NCBI GenBank assembly: GCA_018223435.1
Contig: JAGTTO010000001.1
Location: 2,232,001 to 2,296,000, forward strand
DNA: 64,000 nucleotides
Origin: Lachnospiraceae bacterium Marseille-Q4251
GTDB lineage: Bacteria; Bacillota; Clostridia; Lachnospirales; Lachnospiraceae
Direction: 5' to 3'
Shown one piece after another: positions 41,996 to 50,614 of this stretch (positions within the stretch are counted from its first letter, which is position 1; each line of letters starts with the position of its first letter). The notes beneath the pieces are model-generated. The model made no database searches. It saw nothing but the letters and a program-made list of their open reading frames with translations, and was not told the DNA's origin. The position numbers and the translations under genes are program-made.

Positions 41996-43423
41996 ATGAA
42001 CTTATTTTATACACCTGAGTATGCGAAAACCGGAGATGTAATTCCGTTTTACAATCAGAAGACGAAAAGATTCGAAAACTATTATCTGAAAAACTGGAAT
42101 CCGGATGCACCGAAAGACAAGATCGTCTATGGCTGGCATCAGATCATAACGGAAGACAACCGGATTTACAAAGAAACCCCGACAAACATTCAGGGTGGAA
42201 CCGGGTCTGTGATCGAAGTGGACGGTGTTTACCATATGTTCTACTGTACCTTCGATCAGAACCCGCCGGCCCAGTGGGCAAGACATGCGACGAGCAAAGA
42301 CCTTGTACACTGGGAGGACATCCCGGAAGATAAATTTGGACCGGACGGAGAAATTTACCGGATGTCTGACTGGAGAGATCCTCATGTATTCTGGAATGAG
42401 GAGGAAAAGAAATGGTGGATGATCCTGGCAGCCAGGGAAAATGCGGCAACAGAACGGAATGGTTGTGTGGCACTGTGCGTATCGGACGATCTCTCCCACT
42501 GGGAGTACAGAAAGCCCCTTTACGCATCCAGAACCAATCAGGCAGCCAATGAGTGCCCGGACTTTTTCAAAATGGGTGACTGGTATTATCTGGTGTTTTC
42601 CAATTATACGGATGGTTTCTGTACCTATTACCGGATGAGCAGGTCTCCGAAGGGCCCATGGATACGCCCGGAGCGGGATACGTTTGACGGAAGAGCTTTT
42701 TATGCAGCAAAAACGGGATCTGATGGAACTCACCGTTATGTATACGGCTGGAACCCTAGCAGAGGTGAAAACAGTTGGAACTTTGATCCCGGGAAAGATT
42801 TCGGAAAAGATTACTGCTCTTGGAACTGGGGAGGCTCTATTGTCGTTCATCAGCTGGTGCAGCATGAGGACGGAACGCTGGGCGTATGCCCCGTGGAAAG
42901 TGTGGCGAATGCATTCCATCACAGTGAGAAAACAGAGATCAGAGGTCTGAGCGGCAATTGGGAACACCGGGCAGACGGAACTCTCTGCAGCTCTGAAGAT
43001 GGATTTGCTGCCGCACTTGGAAGCGTGATTCCGGCGCAGTGCTGTATCAAAGCAAAACTTCGTTATGAGGGAACACCTACAAGGTTCGGACTGGCCCTCC
43101 AGGTAGATGAAGCCTTTGATTTTGGCTATTATCTGATGTTTGAACCGCAATTTAACAGGATCCAGTACCGCTCCGGACTGCGGATGTACGAACAGGGTGG
43201 GCAGATGTTCCCCTATGCAGTGGAGATGGAAAGACCGTTAAAACTGGAGCCTGGAAAAGAATATGAAATTGCCTTATATATTCAGGATACCATAGGTGTG
43301 CTTTATATAAATAATGATGTGGCCTTTGGTTTCCGGATGTATAACTGGAAGAACCGCCGTCTGGGATTTTTCGTTTCCGATGGAACGGTGGAAATAAAAG
43401 ATGCTGCTGTTTTAACTGAATAA
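41996..43423 (+). CDS. atypical GH32-like glycosidase (clan GH-J fold)
   Basis: A 475-residue protein without signal peptide. A five-bladed propeller is suggested by a near-N-terminal Asp (Asp14 in KTGDVIPFYN, in place of the GH32 WMNDPNG), SDWRDPHVFW (Arg127-Asp128-Pro129) and NECPDFF (Glu186-Cys187), matching the nucleophile, transition-state and acid/base positions of GH32. A C-terminal beta-sandwich follows (about 320-475). It resembles fructan-active enzymes, but the altered first motif suggests different substrate recognition, perhaps an alpha-fructosyl or cyclic dianhydride substrate. It lies between the SBP and GH172 genes. Confidence 0.75.
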   Translation: MNLFYTPEYAKTGDVIPFYNQKTKRFENYYLKNWNPDAPKDKIVYGWHQIITEDNRIYKETPTNIQGGTGSVIEVDGVYHMFYCTFDQNPPAQWARHATSKDLVHWEDIPEDKFGPDGEIYRMSDWRDPHVFWNEEEKKWWMILAARENAATERNGCVALCVSDDLSHWEYRKPLYASRTNQAANECPDFFKMGDWYYLVFSNYTDGFCTYYRMSRSPKGPWIRPERDTFDGRAFYAAKTGSDGTHRYVYGWNPSRGENSWNFDPGKDFGKDYCSWNWGGSIVVHQLVQHEDGTLGVCPVESVANAFHHSEKTEIRGLSGNWEHRADGTLCSSEDGFAAALGSVIPAQCCIKAKLRYEGTPTRFGLALQVDEAFDFGYYLMFEPQFNRIQYRSGLRMYEQGGQMFPYAVEMERPLKLEPGKEYEIALYIQDTIGVLYINNDVAFGFRMYNWKNRRLGFFVSDGTVEIKDAAVLTE

Positions 43424-43430
43424 AAAAGAC

Positions 43431-43461
43431 AAGAGGCTGTCGCAAAATGCAACAGCCTCTT
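43431..43461 (+). other. intra-operon stem-loop between the GH32-like and GH172 genes
   Basis: AAGAGGCTGT pairs perfectly with ACAGCCTCTT over 11 bases. Only three T's follow, so full termination is unlikely; it may protect the upstream mRNA or attenuate downstream expression. The GH172 ribosome-binding site follows at once. Confidence 0.6.
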
Positions 43462-43484
43462 TGCAGATAAGGAGAGAAAATCCA

Positions 43485-44579
43485 ATGTTTGATTTAAGCA
43501 GTCTATCCGTATTAAAAAAAGGACAAAGCAGAAGCATCAACTGGGAAAACCGTAAGGGAGAAAAAGGAATGGGAGGCAGAGCGGCCAGTGATCTGGGAGC
43601 TTCCAGAAAAGGTTCTCCCTGTATTCCGGAAATCAAACCGGGAGAGACGGTAACACTGGCAGAAATGGACGGTCCGGGAACCATCAATCATATCTGGATC
43701 ACAGTGACAGACCGGACGAGTGAGCGCAACAGATATGTTTTAAGAGATCTGGTTTTGCGGATGTACTGGGATGGAGAGGAAGAGCCTTCAGTGGAAAGTC
43801 CGTTGGGAGATTTTTTCTGCTGCGGTTTTGGTGTGTCGTATTGCGTGAATTCTCTTCCTGTAGCTGTTAATCCCACGAGAGGTTTTAATTCCTATTTTCC
43901 AATGCCTTTCCGAAAAAAAGCTAAAATCACCATTGAAAATCAGTGCGATGAGACGATTCCGGCATTCTTTTACCAGATTGATTATTGTCTGACGGATGAA
44001 CTTCCGGAAAACACCGGATATTTTCATGCTCAGTGGAGAAGGCAGAGAATAACAGAAAAAGGTCAGGATTACATAATACTGGATCACGTAAAAGGCAGGG
44101 GACAGTATGTTGGGACATATATGGCACTGACTGCGCTGGAACGCTACTGGTACGGAGAAGGGGAAGTGAAGTTCTATCTGGATGGGGATGAAGAGTATCC
44201 AACCATCTGCGGAACCGGAACAGAAGACTATTTTGGCGGAGCCTGGAGTTTTGCCACTCAGAAGGACGGAAAAACCGTGGAAAATACGTTCTGTACGCCT
44301 TTTTTAGGCTATCCGTATTATTCACATCATGATACGTTCCTGCACCATGATTTTCATAATGACGATCAGCTGCCTCAGAGAAGCTTTTACCGGTGGCACA
44401 TTATGGATCCGATCCTGTTCGAAAAAGATATCCGGGTAACGATTCAGCAGATCGGTGTGTATTATGGCGGGCTTTTTGAGCGGGAAGACGATGTGGCTTC
44501 TGTTGCTTACTGGTATCAGGAAGAACCTCATCAGCCATATGGAAAACTGATGGATAGGAAAGACAGATGGCCGCGGTGA
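43485..44579 (+). CDS. GH172 (DUF2961) glycoside hydrolase, alpha-fructofuranosidase-like
   Basis: A 364-residue DUF2961 protein, the family now classed as GH172. The start ATG 43485 follows TAAGGAG. Diagnostic stretches are MDGPGTINHIWIT (61-73), NPTRGFNSYFPMPF (129-142), WYGEGEVKFYLDGD (222-235) and GTGTEDYFGGAW (243-254). Glu225 and Glu247 fall where, from memory, the two catalytic glutamates of Bifidobacterium dentium difructose dianhydride I synthase/hydrolase lie. Known GH172 enzymes act on alpha-D-fructofuranosides or alpha-D-arabinofuranosides. With two GH32-type neighbours, a fructose substrate is the better guess. No signal peptide, so intracellular. Confidence 0.85.
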   Translation: MFDLSSLSVLKKGQSRSINWENRKGEKGMGGRAASDLGASRKGSPCIPEIKPGETVTLAEMDGPGTINHIWITVTDRTSERNRYVLRDLVLRMYWDGEEEPSVESPLGDFFCCGFGVSYCVNSLPVAVNPTRGFNSYFPMPFRKKAKITIENQCDETIPAFFYQIDYCLTDELPENTGYFHAQWRRQRITEKGQDYIILDHVKGRGQYVGTYMALTALERYWYGEGEVKFYLDGDEEYPTICGTGTEDYFGGAWSFATQKDGKTVENTFCTPFLGYPYYSHHDTFLHHDFHNDDQLPQRSFYRWHIMDPILFEKDIRVTIQQIGVYYGGLFEREDDVASVAYWYQEEPHQPYGKLMDRKDRWPR

Positions 44580-44654
44580 AATAAGGAAAAGACAGGATCT
44601 GGAATCCATGGCTTGGCAGATGGCAGACCCTCAAAAGAATGAAAGGTTAATAGA

Positions 44655-46262
44655 ATGGAAAAAGTACTTACGATATCAAAAGATTATCTTCTTGTACCGG
44701 TAAAGAAGGAAGCAGAAAAAAGGTTGCTGACTTTCTGGTGCGGAACAGAAAAAATTTATGAATTTGAGATTTCCTGTGTAGATACGGAGGAAACTTATCC
44801 GGAAGATTTCTGTGCAGTTTTGCCGGTGAAAAAATGGAAGGGTCAAAAGATCCGGATCGAAGGTGATGTTTGTGAAAGTCTTCTGTCTGCTGTGCGGGAA
44901 AAGGAGTCTGCTGTGCGGGAAAACAGCGGATATATCCATTTCGTGCCGGAAACAGGCTGGATCAATGATCCAAATGGACTGATTTATAGTGAAGGAAAAT
45001 ATCACCTGTATTTTCAGCACAATCCGGTTGATGTAAACTGGGGAAATATGAGCTGGGGGCATGCGGAGAGTACAGATCTCCTTCATTGGGTGCAGAAAGA
45101 GGATGTGATGTTTCCGGATGAAAACGGAACGATGTTTTCCGGTTGTGCGATCCTGAATGAGAGAGGTCTTCTGGGACTTCCCAAAGATACACCGGTATTC
45201 TTTTATACCGTAGCAGGAAGTGCTTCTGAATGGAGCAAAGGGAAAAAATTTGTACAGCGGATTGCTTACAGTACGGATCAGGGAGAAACACTGACGAAGA
45301 TAGAAGAGAATGTGTTGGAACACATAGAAGCAGATAACCGGGATCCCAAAGTTTACTGGCATGAGGAAAAGCAACTTTACTATATGGTGCTGTATCTGGA
45401 TAAAAATGATTATGCGATCTTTAATTCCAGCGATCTGAAAAATTGGGTCATGACACAGAAACTTACCATTCCAGGAGCCTGGGAATGCCCGGATTTCCGA
45501 GAGATTCCGGTAGAAGGCGGTGGAAAGAAATGGATCTTCTGGTCCGCAGACGGCTACTATTTCCTGGGTGATTTTGATGGTTCCCATTTTGTAACGGATG
45601 GCGTCAGACAGGAAGCTTACCATTGTATGCTGCCTTATGCCGGACAGACCTTTGCCGGGACAGACCGGGTGATCATGATTCCCTGGATGCGTACCAACAA
45701 CCAGGGTAAAAATTTCAGGGGAATGATGGGAATTCCCAGAGAGCTGACTCTGGTAAAAACGGAAGAAGGTTATCTGCTCAGACAGAAACTCGTTCAGGAG
45801 CTGGAAGAACAGAAAGTAAAAAAACTGGAAGCAGTTTTGGATTCGAAGTCAGACAAGTGTGTTGTTTATACACAGAAAGAACCTGCGGCAGTGGAAATTG
45901 TTGTAAAACTGGAAGAAGACAAGGACATGGTTGTGGATCTCTATGGAACAAAATGCCTGTATCATGAGGGTGTTTTGAAGATTGAGGGAATCGCACAGAG
46001 GACAGAAGGTGTTGCCGGAGCGGCAAGAGAATTTACAGACAAAGAAGAAATCAAAGAAGGTCAGACTTACCGGGAACTGAAGATGAATACAATTGGAAAA
46101 CCGGAGAAACTTTCTCTGCTTTCAGATGGAGAGATTCTGGAAGTAACGGTAAATGACGGTCTTTTGAGTGAAGCTTATGAGACAGTGCTGGATGTAAGAA
46201 AAGGTGAGATTACTGTCCAGGCAGAAGGAAAAGCAAAAGTGGAAATTTACCAGATCCAGTAA
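44655..46262 (+). CDS. GH32 beta-fructofuranosidase / exo-fructanase
   Basis: A 535-residue canonical GH32 enzyme: nucleophile Asp105 in GWINDPNG, FSGC (158-161), transition-state RDP (226-228) and acid/base Glu274 in WECPDF, followed by the C-terminal beta-sandwich (about 390-535). An extra N-terminal domain of about 92 residues precedes the propeller. No signal peptide. It releases terminal beta-linked fructose from sucrose-type or fructan oligosaccharides. It is the last gene of the LacI-controlled operon. Confidence 0.92.
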   Translation: MEKVLTISKDYLLVPVKKEAEKRLLTFWCGTEKIYEFEISCVDTEETYPEDFCAVLPVKKWKGQKIRIEGDVCESLLSAVREKESAVRENSGYIHFVPETGWINDPNGLIYSEGKYHLYFQHNPVDVNWGNMSWGHAESTDLLHWVQKEDVMFPDENGTMFSGCAILNERGLLGLPKDTPVFFYTVAGSASEWSKGKKFVQRIAYSTDQGETLTKIEENVLEHIEADNRDPKVYWHEEKQLYYMVLYLDKNDYAIFNSSDLKNWVMTQKLTIPGAWECPDFREIPVEGGGKKWIFWSADGYYFLGDFDGSHFVTDGVRQEAYHCMLPYAGQTFAGTDRVIMIPWMRTNNQGKNFRGMMGIPRELTLVKTEEGYLLRQKLVQELEEQKVKKLEAVLDSKSDKCVVYTQKEPAAVEIVVKLEEDKDMVVDLYGTKCLYHEGVLKIEGIAQRTEGVAGAAREFTDKEEIKEGQTYRELKMNTIGKPEKLSLLSDGEILEVTVNDGLLSEAYETVLDVRKGEITVQAEGKAKVEIYQIQ

Positions 46263-46284
46263 AATCAGTTTCAGTGATAATGTT

Positions 46285-46332
46285 AAAAACGGCATCCGCA
46301 AAGTATGAAAACTTTGCGGGTGCCGTTTTTAG
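46285..46332 (+). terminator. terminator of the GH32/GH172 operon
   Basis: A long stem (AAAACGGCATCCGCAAAGT with its partner ACTTTGCGGGTGCCGTTTT, few mismatches) over a short loop, with flanking A and T runs. It can also serve the leftward DUF6062 gene. Confidence 0.92.
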
Positions 46333-47109
46333 TTATTTCTGGATATAGGGCGGGTCGGCGGGGTAGCCGCTGCCGGCTTTCTGCATGGCGCGCTGGACGG
46401 CGTCTTTGGCGTCTTTCCAGTCGGCGTCTTTGAACTGGTAGTCGAATTTTTTCTGGAACCATTCCACGTCGCCGGTGATCCGTTCGAGGTTCTGGATCAT
46501 CTGGGGGAAGAGGATTTCGCGGAGGCGGGCCTGGTCTTTTTCGTTCAGATAGCGCTCTGCACCGGAGAGCAGGTCGCCGAAATGGGGCAGGCAGAAGCCT
46601 TTTCCATTTTTCAGAAGGTCCATGAACTCGTCCTCATTTCGTTTGAAGAGCTCGAAAAAGGTGGCTAGGTACCGCTCGTAGGTGGTCTCGATCTGCTCAC
46701 AGATATAGCAGCTCTTGTTCTGCATCCGGATCCAGGTGCTGACGTTATTTGTCTTGGCCTCCGGGTCGGGAACAGATTTTTTCAAGCGGCCCAGAAGGGA
46801 GGGCTTGTCGCCGGTGCTGTAGTGCTCCATCTGCTCCTTGAGATCCTTTGTGAGCTTTTTCAAGTGGGTTTCCAGGATCAGGGCGCTGCCCAGGCGGTTA
46901 CCGTAGAGAAACATTTTCTGATAATGATCTTTGCAGAAACCTGCTTTATCGGTCTGGAACCGGATATCGTCCTCCATATAGGAAGCGCCGGAACCCAGGG
47001 TGAAATCGATGGCGTGCTGCTCGAGGGAGCGATGGATGAAGCAGAAAGGGCACTCGTCCTTTTCACGGAAGGCATCCATGAGAGGAATCGTGTAAAGCTG
47101 TTCTTTCAT
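46333..47109 (-). CDS. DUF6062-type cysteine-rich protein
   Basis: A 258-residue cytoplasmic protein, start ATG 47109 behind GGAGGT; a longer frame to 47232 is rejected. I recognise it as the uncharacterised DUF6062 group. Two similar Cys/His sets are visible: CPFCFIH (20-26) with FCKDH (58-62), and CYICE with FCLPHF in the second half. This internal duplication suggests two metal- or cluster-binding half-sites. Function unknown. It is transcribed from a TTGCCC-17-TATAAT promoter (47232-47204). Confidence 0.8.
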   Translation of the reverse strand: MKEQLYTIPLMDAFREKDECPFCFIHRSLEQHAIDFTLGSGASYMEDDIRFQTDKAGFCKDHYQKMFLYGNRLGSALILETHLKKLTKDLKEQMEHYSTGDKPSLLGRLKKSVPDPEAKTNNVSTWIRMQNKSCYICEQIETTYERYLATFFELFKRNEDEFMDLLKNGKGFCLPHFGDLLSGAERYLNEKDQARLREILFPQMIQNLERITGDVEWFQKKFDYQFKDADWKDAKDAVQRAMQKAGSGYPADPPYIQK

Positions 47110-47203
47110 ATTTGTAAACCTCCAGGTGAGATATTTCTGCGGGAGCGGGCAGGACTGGTCTCTGAACAAAGCCGGGTGCCGCAGAAAATGTAATACTGAG
47201 GTG

Positions 47204-47287
47204 ATTATAGCACAGGGAAGAAAGAGGGGCAAATAAAATACTTCCGATAGATGAGAAGTTGCGCGGGGAGGAAAATCGGGTTATACT
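47204..47287. promoter_or_regulatory. divergent promoters for DUF6062 and the phosphodiesterase gene
   Basis: Leftward: -35 TTGCCC and -10 TATAAT (complement of 47227-47232 and 47204-47209), 17-base spacing. Rightward: TTGCGC (47259-47264), 17 bases, TATACT (47282-47287). Confidence 0.65.
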
Positions 47288-47325
47288 CATAAGAAATGAT
47301 GTGAGACAGGAGGAGGCAGAATACG

Positions 47326-48441
47326 ATGAAAAAGATAAAATACCCGGATTACGCGAACAGCACGGTGAGTCTGGCCAATTCTATTTTGAAATATTTCGGG
47401 GCGCCGGTGCATCATGAGACGCTGGGGCTTCTGGACCGGAAATTTGCGGAGCGGGAGTATGAAAATGTGGTGGTGATTTTGCTGGATGGCATGGGAAAAT
47501 GTATTGTGGACGGCAATCTGGAGCCGGATGGATTTTTTGCTTCCCATCTGGCGGGGACTTACTCGGCGGTGTTTCCGCCGACTACGGTGGCGGCCACGAC
47601 TTCGATCTGCAGCGGGCTTTATCCGGTGGAGCATTGCTGGCTGGGCTGGGATTGCTACTATCCGAAGATCGATAAGACGGTGACGGTTTTTCTGAACCGG
47701 GAAGCGGGGACCACGCGGCCGGCAGCAGAATATCCTGTGGCGGAGACATTTTGCCCCTATAAGAACCTGGTGAAACAGATCAGGGAAAATGGTGGGCAGG
47801 CCTACAGCCTGATTCCTTTTGAGGAGCCTTATCCCAAAAACTTTGAGGCGATTTCGGGCTGGATCGAGGAGCTGACCAGTCGGCCGGGAAAAAAATATAT
47901 TTACGCTTACTGGTCGGAACCGGATGGCTGCATGCATGAAAAAGGCTGCTACAGTCCGGAGGCGAAGGCGACCTTAAGACAGCTGGAAAAACAGGTTCAG
48001 GAGCTGACGGAGAAGCTTTCAGATACGCTGGTGATCGTGACGGCCGACCATGGCCATATGAACTCCCGCGGCGTGGCCATCGAGAATTACCCGAAAATAA
48101 CGGAGTGCCTGAAACGGGGCCTGAGTCTGGAGCCGAGGGCTGTGAATTTCTTCGTGAAGGAAGAGAAAAAGCAGCAGTTTGAAGAAGAATTTCGGAAAAA
48201 TTTCAGCGATACTTTTCTGCTTCTCACCAAAGAAGAAGTCCGGGAGAAAAAGCTTTTCGGACCGGGAAAGGAACGTTCGGATTTTGAGAGAATGATGGGA
48301 GATTATCTGGCTGTGGCGGTGGATGATCTGAGCATATACAGCCACAAAAAAGAGGAGGACTTTTTCATCGGCGTCCATGCGGGACTTCTGGAGGATGAGA
48401 TGGTGATTCCGCTGATTCTGATTGGAAAGGATGAGCTATGA
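47326..48441 (+). CDS. alkaline-phosphatase-superfamily phosphodiesterase/nucleotide pyrophosphatase
   Basis: A 371-residue cytoplasmic enzyme of the type I phosphodiesterase / nucleotide pyrophosphatase group. Metal ligand Asp54 is in VILLDGMGK, the nucleophilic Thr is in FPPTTVAATTSI (83-94), and later ligands are in EPDGCMHEKG and TADHGHMN. It probably hydrolyses a phosphodiester or phosphomonoester; the substrate is unknown. It overlaps the decarboxylase gene by 4 bases. Confidence 0.87.
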   Translation: MKKIKYPDYANSTVSLANSILKYFGAPVHHETLGLLDRKFAEREYENVVVILLDGMGKCIVDGNLEPDGFFASHLAGTYSAVFPPTTVAATTSICSGLYPVEHCWLGWDCYYPKIDKTVTVFLNREAGTTRPAAEYPVAETFCPYKNLVKQIRENGGQAYSLIPFEEPYPKNFEAISGWIEELTSRPGKKYIYAYWSEPDGCMHEKGCYSPEAKATLRQLEKQVQELTEKLSDTLVIVTADHGHMNSRGVAIENYPKITECLKRGLSLEPRAVNFFVKEEKKQQFEEEFRKNFSDTFLLLTKEEVREKKLFGPGKERSDFERMMGDYLAVAVDDLSIYSHKKEEDFFIGVHAGLLEDEMVIPLILIGKDEL

Positions 48442-49910
48442 CGACCTTATACGATGCACTTCTCGCCTATGGAAAAAGCGACGTCTATCCGTTTCATATG
48501 CCGGGGCACAAGCGTCAGGTGGAGGATTTTGAAAATCCGTTTCTGATCGATATTACGGAGATCGATGGGTTTGATAACCTTCATCATCCAGAGGGAATTT
48601 TAAAGGAGGCCCAGGAGCGGGCAGCGGAAGTTTATGGCTCGAGAAGTACCTATTTTCTGGTAAACGGAAGCACCTGCGGGATTTTAAGCGCAGTGTCGGC
48701 GCTGGTGCGGCCGGGCGGAGAGATCGGTCTTGCGCGAAACTGCCACAAGGCTTCGTACCACGCCTGCTATCTGGGAGACCTGGTTATCCACAGTCTCTAC
48801 CCACAGTGGGAGCCGAAGTTTGGGATAAACGGGGGAATCCTGCCCGAAGACGTGGAAAAGCTTCTGAAGGACTATCCGAAAACTCAGGCGGTGCTCATCA
48901 CTTCACCTACCTATGACGGGGCCGCATCGGATGTGAAACGGATCGCAGAAATCTGCCATGCCCACGGGATACCGTTGATTGTGGACGAGGCCCACGGGGC
49001 GCATTTAGGCTTCTGCCCATATTTTCCGGAAAGCGCCCTGAAACTCGGGGCGGATGTGGTGATTCAGAGCTTTCATAAGACACTGCCTTCTTTTACACAG
49101 ACGGCAGTGCTTCATGTGAGCAAGAGTGCCCGGGTGGATGAGGACCGGATTCGGCGATTTTTGGGGATCTATCAGAGCAGCAGCCCGTCTTATATTTTCA
49201 TGGCGGCCATGGACCGGTGTGTGGAGTTTCTGAAAAACGAGGGAAAAGAGCGGTTTGAGGCTTTTGCAGCCAGGCTGGAGGACTTCTATGCCTTTATCCG
49301 GGGACTTGAGAGAATCCGGATTCCGGGCTATGAAATCCGGGGAGATTATGGTATATTTGATTTCGATCGCTCAAAAATCCTGCTGGTTCCGGACGCGCAC
49401 GGCGGGGAATGGCTCGCTGAGGAACTCCGGAAAAAAGACCATCTGGAGCTTGAGATGGCAGCAGGAGGCTATGGGCTGGCCTTGACTTCCGTTATGGACA
49501 CGGAGGAAGGCTTTGAACGGCTGAGGAAGGCGCTGAACCGGATCGATGGAGAACTTGCTGACGAAGAAGCGGCTTGTGTCGGCAGGGTTGGGGCAGGCGT
49601 AGAAAGTGCCCTGGATCGGCGGAGCAGAAGTGTCGGTTATGACGGAGTCGTCCATAACGAGATTGTGGTCTCGCTTCGGGAGGCCTATGATGGGGAAAAA
49701 GAGACTGTGCCTCTGAAAGAGAGTGAGGGACGGATTTCCGGCGAATTTCTCTACCTCTATCCGCCCGGAATCCCGCTTCTGATGCCGGGAGAGCGGATCA
49801 GCCGGGACGTGCTGGAGAGGGTGGCTTTTTTCCAGGGGGAAGGGCTTTCAATCCAGGGGCTTCGGGACTACAGGGCGGAATTTATAGATGTGTTGAAAAA
49901 GGGCAGATAA
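48438..49910 (+). CDS. Orn/Lys/Arg decarboxylase family protein (YaaO type)
   Basis: A 490-residue PLP enzyme of fold type I. The N-terminus FHMPGHKRQ and the PLP-lysine motif QSFHKTLPSFTQTA are characteristic, and a C-terminal decarboxylase domain follows (YPPGIPLLMPGE). It lacks the N-terminal wing domain of the large enteric enzymes. The family makes polyamines or their precursors (cadaverine, putrescine, agmatine); the substrate is not set by sequence alone. Its place ahead of a nucleotide kinase, holB and ricT mirrors Bacillus yaaO. Confidence 0.9.
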   Translation: MTTLYDALLAYGKSDVYPFHMPGHKRQVEDFENPFLIDITEIDGFDNLHHPEGILKEAQERAAEVYGSRSTYFLVNGSTCGILSAVSALVRPGGEIGLARNCHKASYHACYLGDLVIHSLYPQWEPKFGINGGILPEDVEKLLKDYPKTQAVLITSPTYDGAASDVKRIAEICHAHGIPLIVDEAHGAHLGFCPYFPESALKLGADVVIQSFHKTLPSFTQTAVLHVSKSARVDEDRIRRFLGIYQSSSPSYIFMAAMDRCVEFLKNEGKERFEAFAARLEDFYAFIRGLERIRIPGYEIRGDYGIFDFDRSKILLVPDAHGGEWLAEELRKKDHLELEMAAGGYGLALTSVMDTEEGFERLRKALNRIDGELADEEAACVGRVGAGVESALDRRSRSVGYDGVVHNEIVVSLREAYDGEKETVPLKESEGRISGEFLYLYPPGIPLLMPGERISRDVLERVAFFQGEGLSIQGLRDYRAEFIDVLKKGR

Positions 49911-50519
49911 ATGGGAAAGATTTTTTATGTGATGGGAAAAAGTTCTTCGGGAAAGGATACGATTTTCCGGGAACTGATGAAAGATGAAACGCTGGGGCTT
50001 CAGGAGATCGTTCTTTATACGACCCGGCCGATCCGGGCGGGGGAGAAGGATGGCGTGGACTATCATTTCGTCGATGACGAGGTGCTGCGCCGCTTCCAGA
50101 AGGAGGAAAAGGTCATCGAGCTTCGCTGCTACAATACCGTGATGGGCGTCTGGAAGTATTTTACCGTGGACGACGAGCACATGGATCTTAAGCGGAAGGA
50201 CTATCTGGCCATCGGAACCCTGGTTTCCTATGAGAAAATGAGGGCTTATTACGGGGAAGAGCGGGTGCTGCCGATCTATGTGGAGGTTCCCGATGATATC
50301 CGCCTCATCCGGGCCATCGACCGGGAGAAAAAGCAGGAAAAACCGGCCTATGAGGAGATGTGCCGCCGTTTTTTGGCGGACAGCGAGGATTTTTCTGAGG
50401 AGAATCTGGAAAAAGCAGGTATTTCCAGGAGATTTTCCAATGCGGGGACACTGGAGGAATGCCTGACTGAAATCCGTCAGTTTATAAAAGAGAAGAAAGG
50501 CTTCACTAATTTTTCATAG
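49911..50519 (+). CDS. guanylate-kinase-like nucleotide kinase
   Basis: A 202-residue P-loop kinase: GKSSSGKDT (9-17) and the guanylate-kinase segment YTTRPIRAGEKDGVDYHFV. The P-loop differs from the classic GPSGVGK form and the GMP-binding region is altered, so true guanylate kinase activity is probable but not certain. It occupies the place of tmk in the Bacillus yaaO-tmk-holB block. The ATG directly follows the decarboxylase stop. Confidence 0.8.
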   Translation: MGKIFYVMGKSSSGKDTIFRELMKDETLGLQEIVLYTTRPIRAGEKDGVDYHFVDDEVLRRFQKEEKVIELRCYNTVMGVWKYFTVDDEHMDLKRKDYLAIGTLVSYEKMRAYYGEERVLPIYVEVPDDIRLIRAIDREKKQEKPAYEEMCRRFLADSEDFSEENLEKAGISRRFSNAGTLEECLTEIRQFIKEKKGFTNFS

Positions 50520-50614
50520 GTATTCTGAAGGAGTTATGGTATAATGGAATGAGCGTTAGCGAGAAGAGTTTAAGGATGAGCGTTAGCAACGAGAGAGAAA
50601 AGGGGGTGTCGCAA

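Noticed and set aside
43461..43484. TTG start for the GH172 gene
   Set aside because: It lies at the end of a stem-loop without a ribosome-binding site; ATG 43485 follows TAAGGAG and matches the family N-terminus.
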